64,000 bases of DNA from assembly GCA_947650365.1 (NCBI GenBank), contig OX393555.1, forward strand, positions 83,953,995-84,017,994, written 5' to 3'. This DNA is from Chamaelirium japonicum. Lineage: Eukaryota > Streptophyta > Magnoliopsida > Liliales > Melanthiaceae. A program made the position numbers and the translations under genes. A model generated the notes under the pieces. The model did no database searches and was not told the DNA's origin. It saw nothing but the letters and a program-made list of their open reading frames with translations. Position 1 is the first letter of the stretch; every line of letters begins with the position of its first letter. Shown here piece by piece: positions 53,753 through 63,957 of this stretch.

Positions 53753-54640
53753 ACGATCCATTCTAATTCATTCATACAATCCATTCTTATTCATTCGCAC
53801 GAATATATCCATTCTAATCCATTCGTACGATCCATTCTAATCTATTCGTACGATCCATTCTAATTCATTCGCACAAATGTATCCATTCTAATTCATTCGT
53901 ACGATCCATTCTAATTCATTCGTAAGATCCATTCTAATTCATTCGTACGATCCATTCTAATTCATTCGTACGATCCATTCTAATTCATTCCCATGAATGT
54001 ATCCATTCTAGTTCATTCGTACGATCCATTCTAATTCATTCGTACGATCCATTCTAATTCCTTCGTACGATCCATTCTAATTCATTCGTAATTCATTCTA
54101 ATTCATTCATACAATCCATTCTAATTCTTTCACACGATCCATTCTAATTCATTCGTACGTTCCATTCTAATTCATTAGCACGATCCATGCTAATTCATTC
54201 GTTCGATCAATTCTAATTCATTAGCACGATCCATTCTAATTCATTCGTACGATCCATTCTAATTCATTCGCACGATCCATTCTAATTCATTCATAGGATC
54301 CATTCTAATTCATTCATACGATCTATTCTAATTCTTTCGCACGAATGTATCCATTCTAATTCATTCGCACGAATGTATCCATTCTAGTTCATTCGTACGA
54401 TCCATTCTAATTCATTCGTACGATCCATTCTAATTCATTCGTATGATCCATTCTAATTCATTCATACGATCCATTCTAATTCATTCATACAATCCATTCT
54501 AATTTTTTCACACGATCCATTCTAATTCATTCGTACGATCCATTCTAATTCATTCGCACAATCCATTCTATTTCATTCGTACGATCCATTCTTACTCATT
54601 CGTATGATCCATTCTAATTCATTCGCACGAATGTATCCAT
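53753..54640 (-). repeat. minus block, 888 bp
   Basis: Repeats the TTAGCACG-CATGC-TTCGTTCG run (54174-54235) of 46.4 and 50.8 kb. Ends in L33. Confidence 0.92.
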
Positions 54641-54643
54641 AAT
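54611..54643 (-). repeat. L33 spacer, orientation A
   Basis: Isolated copy outside the 16-kb units. Arms TTACTC/GAGTAAG and ATTTC/GAAATAA are intact, with ATTGTGCG at the right and its mirror at the left. Confidence 0.87.
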
Positions 54644-54810
54644 GGATCATACGAATGAGTAAGAATGGATCGTACGAATGAAATAAAATGGATTGTGCGA
54701 ATGAATTAGAATGGACCGTACGAATGAATTAGACGTACGAATAAATTAGAATGGATACATTCGTGCAAATAATTTAGAATGGATCATACGAATGAGTAAG
54801 AATGGATCGT
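54641..54810 (+). repeat. plus block, 170 bp
   Basis: GAGTAAG, GAAATAA, ATTGTGCG, then a short joint TTAGACGTACG near 54731. Ends at GATCGTCATTC, a switch with almost no palindrome. Confidence 0.9.
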
Positions 54811-55170
54811 CATTCTAATTCATTCGTATGATCCATTCTAATTCATTCGCGCAATCTATTCTAATTCATTCGTACGATCCATTCTAATTCATTCGTACGA
54901 TCCATTCTAATTCATTCATACAATCCATTCTAATTTATTCGCACGAATGTATCCATTCTAATTCATTCGTACGATCCATTCTAATTCATTCGCACAATCT
55001 ATTCTAATTCATTCATACGATCCATTCTAATTCATTCGCACGAATTATTCTAATTCATTTGTAAGATTCATTCTAATTCATTCGTACGATCCATTCTAAT
55101 TCATTCGTACGATCCATTCTAATTCATTAATATGATCCATTCTAATTCATTCGAAATATCCATTCTAATG
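54811..55170 (-). repeat. minus block, 360 bp
   Basis: Includes shortened CGCACGAATTATTC near 55040 and CGAAATATCC near 55153. Ends on ATTCTAAT / ATTAGAAT around GA. Confidence 0.9.
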
Positions 55171-55933
55171 AATTAGAATTGATCCTACGAATGAAATAGA
55201 ATGGATTGCACGAATGATTTAGAATGGATCGTACGAATGAATTAGAATGGATCGTGTGAAAGAATTAGAATAGATTGTATGAATGAATTAGAATGGATCG
55301 TACGAATGAATTAGATTGGATTGTACGAAGGAATTAGAATGGATCTTACGAATGAATTAGAATGGATCGTACGAATGAATTAGAATGGATCATACGAATG
55401 AGTAAGAATGGATCGTACGAATGAAATAGAACGGATTGTACGAATGAGTTAGAATGGATACATTCGTGCGAATGAATTAGAATGAATCGTACGAATGAAT
55501 TAGAATGGATCATACGAATCAATTAGAATGCATCGTACGAAAGAATTAGAATGGATATATTCGTGCGAATGTATTAGAATGGATCGTACGAATGAATTAG
55601 ACTGGATCGTACGAATGAATTTGAATGGATACATTTGTGCGAATGAATCTAAATGGATTGTATGAATGAATTACAATGGATCGTACGAATGAATTAGAAT
55701 GGATCGTACGAATGTATTAGAATGGATCAAATGAATGAATTAGAATGGTTACATTCATGCGAATGAATTAGAATGGATCGTACGAATGGATTAGAATGGA
55801 TCGTATGAGTGAATTAGAATGGATACGAAGGAATTAGAATAGATCGTACAAAGGAATTAGAATGGATCCTACGAATGAAATAGAATGGATCGTACGAAGG
55901 AATTTGAATGGATCGTACAAAGGAATTAGAATG
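55171..55933 (+). repeat. plus block, 763 bp
   Basis: Irregular monomers: CGAATCAATT, AATCTAAATGG and a GATACGAAGG joint near 55824. CAAATG/TTACATTC pair at 55727. Ends on GAATGCATTC. Confidence 0.91.
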
Positions 55934-56634
55934 CATTCGTATGATCCATTCTAATTCATTCGGACGAATGTATCCATTCTAATTTATTCGTATGATCCAT
56001 TCCAATTCATTCGTACAATCCATTCTAATTCATTCGTACGATCCATTCTTACTCATTCGTATGATCCATTCTAATTCATTCGTACGATCCATTCTAATTC
56101 ATTCGCACGAATGTATCCATTCCATTCATACGATCCATTCATACGATCCATTCTAATTCATTCATACAATCCTAATTCTTTCACACGATCCTTTCTATTT
56201 CATTTATACGATCCATTCTAATTCATTCGTACGATCCATTCTAATTCATTCGTACGATCCATTCTAATTCATTCTAATTCATTCTAATTCATTCGTACGA
56301 TCCATTCTAATTCATTTGTATCCATTCTATTTCATTCGCACGATCCATTCTAATTCATTCGTGCAATCTATTCTAATTCATTCGTACGATCCATTCTAAT
56401 TCATTCGTACGATCCATTCTAATTCATTCATACAATCCATTCTAATTTATTCGCACGAATGTATCCATTCTAATTCATTTGCACGATCCATTCTAATTCA
56501 TTCCTATGATCTATTCTAATTCATTCATACGATCCATTCTAATTCATTCTAATTCATTCGTACGATCCATTCTACGATCCATTCTAATTCATTCGTATAT
56601 TCCATTCTAATTCATTAGCACGATCCATGCTAAT
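55934..56634 (-). repeat. minus block, 701 bp
   Basis: Most irregular block: truncated ATCCATTCCATTC (near 56118), ACAATCCTAATTC (near 56167), 10-bp sub-repeats at 56261-56290. Confidence 0.9.
56261..56290 (-). repeat. 10-bp sub-monomer repeat, three units
   Basis: ATTCTAATTC occurs three times head to tail, replacing the normal monomer end. Shorter cases of two units lie near 56538-56557 and 56870-56885. Confidence 0.9.
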
Positions 56635-56652
56635 GAATTAGAATGGATGGTA
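56635..56652 (+). repeat. plus scrap, about 18 bp
   Basis: GAATTAGAATGG plus a few bases inside minus DNA; the shortest inversion seen apart from the micro-hairpins. Confidence 0.75.
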
Positions 56653-58450
56653 TGATCAAATCTAATTCATTCATACGATCCATTCTTACTCATTCGTATG
56701 ATCCATTCTAATTCAATCGTACGATCCATTCTAATTCATTCGTACGATCCATTCTAATTTCTTCGTACGATCTATTCTAATTCATTCGTACGATCCATTC
56801 TAATTCATTCGTACGATCCATTCTAATTCCTTCGTACGATCCATTCTAATTCATTCATACGATCCATTCTAATTCATTCTAATTCATTCACATGATCCAT
56901 TCTAATTCATTCGTACGATCCATTCTAATTCATTCATACGATCCATTCTAATTCATTCGCACGAATGTATCCATTCTAATTCATTTGTACGATCCATTCT
57001 AATTCATTCGTATGATCCATTCTAATTCCTTCGTACGATCCATTCTAATTCCTTCGTATCCATTCTAATTCACTCATACGATCCATTCTAATTCATTCAT
57101 ACAATCTATTCTAATTCATTCATACAATCCATTCTAATTCTTTTACACGATCCATTCTAATTCATTCGTACGATCCATTCTAATTCATTCGCACAATCCA
57201 TTCTAATTCATTCACACGAATATATCCATTCTAAATCATTCGTACAATCCATTCTATTTCATTCGTACGATCCATTCTAATTCATTCGTACAATCCATTC
57301 TAATTCATAAGCACAAAGGTATCCATTCTAATCCATTCGTAGGATCCATTCTAATCCATTCGTACGTTTCATTCTAATTTATTCGTACGATCCATTCTAA
57401 TTCATTCGCTCGAATGTATCCATTCTAATCCTTTCGTACGATCCATTCTAATCCATTCGTACGATCCATTCTAATTCATTCGCATGAATGTAACCATTCT
57501 AATTCATTCATTTGATCCATTCAAATTCATTCGTACGATCCATTCTAATTCATTCGTCCGATCCATTCTAATTCATTCGCACGAATGTATCGATTCAAAT
57601 TCATTCGTACGATCCATTCTAATTCATTCGTACGATCCATTCTAATTCATTCGCACAAATGTATCCATTCTAGTTTATTCGTACGATCCATTCTAATTCA
57701 TATGTATGATCCATTCTAATTCATTCGTACGAATGTATCCATTCTAATTCATTTGTATAATCTATTCTAATTCATTCACACGATCCATTCTAATTCATTC
57801 GTACGATCCATTCTAATTCATTCGTACGATCCATTCTAATTCATTCGTACGATCCATTCTAATTCATTTGCACGAATATATCCATTCTAATTCTAATTCT
57901 TTAGCACGATCTATTCTAATTCATTCATGCGATCCATTCTAATTCATTCGCACGAATGTATCCATTCTAATTCATTCATACGATCCATTCTAATTCATTC
58001 GCACAATCCATTCTAATTCATTAGCTCGAATATATCCATTCTAATTCATTCGCACGATCCATTCTAATTCATTCGTACGATCCATTCTAATTCATTCATA
58101 CGATCCATTCTAATTCATTCGCACGAATGTATCCATTCTAATTCATTAGCACGATCCATTCTAATTCATTCGTATGATCCATTCTAATTCCTTCGTACGA
58201 TCCATTCTAATTCCTTCGTATCCATTCTAATTCACTCATACGATCCATTCTAATTCATTCATACGATCTATTCTAATTCATTCATATAATCCATTCTAAT
58301 TCTTTCACACAATCCATTATAATTCATTCGTACGATCCATTCTAATTCATTCGCACAATCCATTCTAATTCATTCGCACGAATGTATCCATTCTAAATCA
58401 TTCATACCATCCATTCTATTTCATTCGTACGATCCATTCTTACTCATTGT
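56653..58450 (-). repeat. minus block, 1.80 kb
   Basis: Mirrored Q cassette, three shortened CCTTCGTATCC-type monomers and TTCTAATTCTAATTC stutter near 57884. Ends on TTGTACGAAT. Confidence 0.93.
57304..57517 (-). repeat. Q cassette, minus orientation
   Basis: AAGCACAAAGGTATCC, CGTAGGATCC, CGCTCGAATG, CGCATGAATGTAACC and CATTTGATCC in mirror order, with a degraded CGTACGTTTC monomer near 57364. Confidence 0.83.
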
Positions 58451-59309
58451 ACGAATGAATTAGAATGGATCCTACGAATGAATTAGAATGGATCGTGTGA
58501 AAGAATTAGAATGGATGGTACGAATGAATTAGAATGGATACATTCGTGCGAAAGAATTAGAATAGATCATATGAATGAATTAGAATGGATCCTATGAATG
58601 AATTAGAATTGATCGTACGAATGAAATAGAATGGATTGCACGAATGATTTAGAATGGATCGTACGAATGAATTAGAATGGATCGTGTGAATGAATTAGAA
58701 TGGATCGTACGAATGAATTAGAATGGATCGTACAAAGGAATTAGAATGGATCGTACGAATGTATTAGAATGGATCCTATGAATAAATTAGAATGGATCGT
58801 GCGAATGAATTAGAATGGATCGTACAAATGAATTAGAATGGATCGTGCTAATGAATTAGAATTGATCGAACGAATGAATTAGCATGGATCATGCTAATGA
58901 ATTAGAATGGATCGTGCGAATGAATTAGAATGAATCGTACGAATGAATTAGAATGGATCGTACGAATGAACTAGAATGGATACATTCGTGCGAATGATTT
59001 AGAATGGATCGTACGAATGAATTAGAATGGATCGTACGAATGAATTAGAATGGATACATTCATGCGAATGAATTAGAATGGATCGTACGAATGAATTAGA
59101 ATGGATCGTGCGAATGAATTAGAATGGATCGTACGAATGAATTAGAATGGATTCGTACGAATGAATTAGAATGGATACATTCGTGCGTACGAATGAATTA
59201 GAATGGATCGTACGAATGAATTAGAATAGATTGTATGAATGAATTAGAATGGATCGTATGAATGAATTAGAATGGATACATTCGTGCGAATGAATTAGAA
59301 TGGATCGTG
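58451..59309 (+). repeat. plus block, 859 bp
   Basis: CCTACG, GTGTGAAAG, GTGCTAATG-GAACG-TTAGCATGG run (58845-58910). Joint GTGCGTACG near 59184. Ends on GTGCAC. Confidence 0.93.
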
Positions 59310-59312
59310 CAC
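59307..59312. other. GTGCAC strand-switch axis, form 1
   Basis: Same axis. The right arm shows the mirror CATTAATATG near 59356; the left arm ends in a CGTATG monomer and a 28-mer instead of CATATTAATG. Confidence 0.8.
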
Positions 59313-59355
59313 GAATGTATCCATTCTAATTCATTCGTACGATCCATTCTAATTC

Positions 59356-59464
59356 ATTAATATGATCCATTCTAATCTATTCGTACGATCCATTCTAATC
59401 CATTTGTACGATCCATTCTAATTCATTCGCATGAATGTAAGCATTCTAATTCATTCATTTGATC
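59356..59464 (-). repeat. Q cassette, minus orientation, internally deleted
   Basis: Only TAATATG, two CCATTCG/CTATTCG monomers, the GCATGAATGTAAGC 28-mer and CATTTGATCC remain; both inner 28-mers are gone. Confidence 0.75.
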
Positions 59465-60786
59465 CATTCTAATTCATTCGTACGATCCATTCTAATTCAT
59501 TCGTCCGATCCATTCTAATTCATTCGCACGAATGTATCCATTCTAATTCATTCGTACGATCCATTCTAATTCATTCGTACGATCCATTCTAATTCATTCG
59601 TAAGATCCATTCTAATTCATTCGTACGATCCATTCTAATTCATTCCTACGATCCATTCTAATTCATTCGCATGAATGTATCCATTCTAGTTCATTCGTAC
59701 GATCCATTCTAATTCATTCGTACGATCCATTCTAATTCATTCGCACGATCCATTCTAATTCATTCGTACGATCAATTCTAATTCATTCGCACGAATGTAT
59801 CCATTCTAATTCATTCATACGATCCATTCTAATTCATTCGTACGATCCATTCTAATTCATTCGTCCGATCCATTCTAATTTATTCGCACGAATGTATCCA
59901 TTCTAGTTCATTCGTACGATCCATTCTATTTCATTCGTACGATCCATTCTTACTCATTCGTATGATCCATTCTAATTCATTCGGACGAATGTATCCATTC
60001 TAATTTATTCGTACGATCCATTCTAATTCATTCGTACGATCCATTCTAATTCATTCGTCCGATCCATTCTAATTCATTCGCACGAATGTATCCATTCTAA
60101 TTCATTCGTACGATCCATTCTAATTCATTCGTACGATCCATTATAATTCATTCGTAAGATCCATTCTAATTCATTCGTACGATCCATTCTAATTCATTCG
60201 TACGATCCATTCTAATTCATTCGCACGAATGTGTCCATTCTAGTTCATTCGTACGATTCATTCTAATTCATTCGTACGATCCATTCTAGTTCATTCGTAT
60301 GATCCATTCTAATTCATTCATACGATCAATTCTAATTCATTTGCACGAATGTATCCATTCTAATTCATTCGTACGATCCATTCTAATTCATTTGTACGAT
60401 CCATTCTAATGCATTCATACAATCCATTCTAATTCTTTCACACGATCCATTCTAATTCATTCGTAGGATCCATTCTAATTCATTCGTACAATCTATTCTA
60501 TTTCATTCGTACGATCCATTCTTACTCATTCGTATGATCCATTCTAATTCATTCGCACGGATATATCCATTCTAATTCATTCATACGAATACATTCTAAT
60601 TCATTCGTACAATCCATTTTATTTCATTCGTACGATCCATTCTTACTCATTCGTACGATTCATTTTAATTCATTCGTAAGATCCATTCTAATTCATTCGT
60701 ACGATCCATTCTAATTCATTCTCACGATCCATTCTAATTCTTTCATACAATCCATTCTAATTCATTCCGTACGATCCATTCTAATT

Positions 60787-60901
60787 CATTCGCTTGAATG
60801 TATCCATTCTAATCCATTCGTACGATCCATTCTAATCCATTCGTACGATCCATTCTAATTCATTCACATGAATGTAACCTTTCTAATTCATTCATTTGAT
60901 C
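60787..60901 (-). repeat. Q cassette fragment, minus orientation
   Basis: CGCTTGAATGTATCC, two CCATTCGTACG monomers, CACATGAATGTAACC and CATTTGATCC: the distal half of the mirrored cassette. Confidence 0.75.
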
Positions 60902-62139
60902 CATTCTAATTCATTCGTACGATCCATTCTAATTCATTAGCACGATCCATGCTAATTCATTCGTTCGATCAATTCTAATTCATTAGCACATTCCATTCTA
61001 ATTCGTTCGTACGATCCATTCTAATTCATTCGCACGATCCATTCTAATTCATTCATAGGATCAATTCTAATTCATTCATACGATCTATTCTAATTCTTTC
61101 GCACGAATGTATCCATTCTAATTCATTCGCATGAATGTATCCATTCTAATTCATTCGTACGAATCCATTCTAATTCATTCGTACGAATCCATTCTAATTC
61201 ATTCGTACAATCTATTCTATTTCATTCGTACGATCCATTCTAGTTCATTCGTACGATCCATTCTAATTCATTCGTACGATCCATTCTAATTCATCCGTAC
61301 GATCCATTGTAATTAATTCGTATGATCCATTCTAATTCATTCGTACGATCCATTCTAATTTATTCATACAATCCATTCTAATTCATTCGCACGAATGTAT
61401 CAATTCTAATTAATTCGTACGATCCATTCTAATTCATTTGTATGATCCATTCTTATTCATTCGCACGATCAAGTCTATTGGATTCGCACGATCCATTCTA
61501 ATTCATTCGCACGAATGTATCCATTCTAATTCATTCATACGATCCATTCTAATTCATTCGTACGATCCATTCTAATTCATTCGCACAAATGTATCCATTC
61601 TAATTCATTCGTACGATCCATTCTAATTCATTCGTACGATCCATTCTAATTCTTTCACATGATCCATTCTAATTCATTCGTACGATCCATTCTAATTCAT
61701 TCGCACGATCTATTCTAATTCATTCATACGATCCATTCTAATTCATTCATACAATCCATTCTAATTCATTCGTACGATCCATTCTAATTCATTCGCACAA
61801 ATTTATCCAATCTAATTCATTCATACGATCCATTCTTACTCATTCGTACGATCCATTCTATTTCATTCGTACGATCTATTCTAATTCATTCGTACGATCC
61901 ATTCTAATTCATTCGTACGATCCATTCAAATTCCTTCGTACGATCCATTCTAATTCAGTCGTACGATCCATTCTAATTCATTCATACAATCCATTCTAAT
62001 TCTTTCACACGATCCATTCTAATTCATTCATACGATCCATTTTAATTCATTCGTGCAATCCATTCTATTTCATTCGTACGATCCATTCTTACTCATTCGT
62101 ACGATCCTTTCTAATTCATTCACACGAATGTATCTATTC

Positions 62140-62818
62140 CTACGAATGAATTAGAATAGATTGTACGAATGAATTAGAATAGATCGTACGAATGAATTAG
62201 AATGGATCGTATGAAGGAATTAGAATGGATCGTATGAATGAATTTGAATAGATTGTATGAATGAGTTAGAATGGATCGTACGAAGGAATTAGAATGGATC
62301 GTACGAATGAATTAGACTGGATCGTAGGAATAAATTTGAATGGATACATTTGTGCGAATGAATCAAAATGGATTGTATGAATGAATTACAATGGATCGTA
62401 CGAATGAATTAGAATGGATCGTACGAATGAATTAGAATAGCTGATACGAATGAATTAGAATGAATCGTATGAATGAATTAAAATGGTTACATTCGTGCGA
62501 ATGAATTAGAATAGGTCGTACGAATGAATTAGAATGGATCGTACGAATAAATTAGAATAGATCGTGGGAATGAATTAGAATGGATCGTACGAATGAATTA
62601 GAATGGATCCACCGAATGAGTTAGAATGGATCATACGAATGAATTAGAATGGATTGTACGAATGAATTAGAATGGATTGTGCGAATGAATTAGAATGGAT
62701 CGTATGAATGAATAATATTGGATCGTACGAATGAATTAGAATGGATCGTGCGAATGAATTAGCATGAATCGTACGAATGTATTAGAATGGATCGTACGAA
62801 TGAATTAGAATGAATCGT
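62140..62818 (+). repeat. plus block, 679 bp
   Basis: TAGCTGATACG, TTACATTCGTGCG, AGGTCG, CGTGGG, CCACCG order matches 13.9-14.1 and 27.9-28.1 kb. Ends on GTAC within CGTACGATCC. Confidence 0.92.
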
Positions 62819-63573
62819 ACGATCCATTTTAATTCAATCGTCCGATCCATTCTAATTCATTCGCATGAATGTATCCATTCTAATTCATTCATACAATCCA
62901 TTCTATTTCATTCGTACGATCCATTCTTACTCATTCGTATGATCCATTCTAATTCATTCGTATGATCCATTCTAATTCATTCGTACGATCCATTCTAATT
63001 CATTCGTACGATCCATTCTAGTTCATTCACACGATCCATTCTAATTCATTCATACGATCCATTCTAATTCATTCATACGATCCATTCTAATTCATTCCTA
63101 CAATCCATTCTAATTCATTCGCCCGATCCATTCTAATTCATTCATATGATCCATTCTATTCGAATGGATCATGCGATCCATTCGAATTCATTCGCACGAT
63201 CCATTCTAATTCAGTCATACGATCCATTCTAATTCATTCATACAATGCATTCTAATTCTTTCACACGATCCATTCTAATTCATTCGTACGATCCATTCTA
63301 ATTGATTCTTACAATCCATTCTATTTCATTTGTACGATCCATTCTTACTCATTCGTATGATCCATTCTAATTCATTCGTACGATCCATTCTAATTCATTT
63401 GTACGATCCATTCTAATTCATTCGTACAATCCATTCTATTTCATTCGTACGATCCATTCTTACTCATTCGTATGATCCATTCTAATTCATTCGCACGAAT
63501 GTATCCATTCTAATTCATTCATACAATCCATTCTAATTCATTCCGTACGATCCATTCTAATTCATTCGTACGA
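62819..63573 (-). repeat. minus block, 755 bp
   Basis: 62860-63300 is a third copy of 21.6-22.1 kb, with an intact micro-hairpin. One-base insertion CATTCCGTACG near 63541. Ends in the 54-bp palindrome. Confidence 0.93.
63158..63187. repeat. micro-hairpin, 13-bp arms, 4-base loop
   Basis: Arms ATTCGAATGGATC (63158-63170) and GATCCATTCGAAT (63175-63187) around ATGC, in a minus block. The surroundings (CCTACAATCC, CGCCCGATCC before; CGCACGATCC after) match 37.8-38.2 kb and 21.6-22.1 kb. Confidence 0.93.
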
Positions 63574-63600
63574 TCGTACGAATGAATTAGAATGGATCGT
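63547..63600. repeat. perfect 54-bp palindrome at a strand switch
   Basis: Centre at 63573/63574 inside CGATCG. Two complete monomers meet head to head with no spacer and no mismatch over 27 bp per arm; the next pair outward (T at 63546, G at 63601) mismatches. Confidence 0.93.
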
Positions 63601-63955
63601 GCGAATGAATTAGAATGGATCATACGAATGAATTAGAATGGATCGTACGAATGAATTAGAATGGATCATATGAATAAGTAAGAATGGATCGTACGAATGA
63701 ATTAGAATGGATCGTACGAATAAATTAGAATGGATACATTCGTCCGAATGAATTAGAATGGATCATACGAATGATTAAGAATGGATCGTACGAATGAAAT
63801 AGAATAGATTGTACGAATGAATTAGAATGGATCCTACGAATGAATTAGAATGGATCGTGTGAAAGAATTAGAATGGATTGTATGAATGAATTAGAATGGA
63901 TCGTATGAATGAATTAGAATGGATCGTGCGAATGAATTCGAATGGATCGTACGAA
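63574..63955 (+). repeat. plus block, 382 bp
   Basis: GAATAAGTAAG, then a full K run from 63731 into L59. Ends on GAATTC. Confidence 0.94.
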
Positions 63956-63957
63956 TT
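63899..63957 (+). repeat. L59 spacer, orientation A
   Basis: Left arm (28-mer TCCG, GAAATAG, ATTGTACG, CCTACG, GTGTGAAAG, ATTGTATG) is complete at 63731-63898; the right arm is cut by the window end. Confidence 0.88.

Larger units (their letters stand above)
59310..62139 (-). repeat. minus block, 2.83 kb (longest minus)
   Basis: Two Q remnants, mirrored K groups near 59925-59990 and 60420-60545, and a TTAGCACG-CATGC-TTCGTTCG run near 60937-60990. Ends irregularly at TATCTATTCCTACG. Confidence 0.94.

Noticed and set aside
63547..63600. Rho-independent terminator or replication-origin hairpin
   Set aside because: Perfect head-to-head monomers explain it fully; there is no T-run, no gene upstream and no origin-type context.
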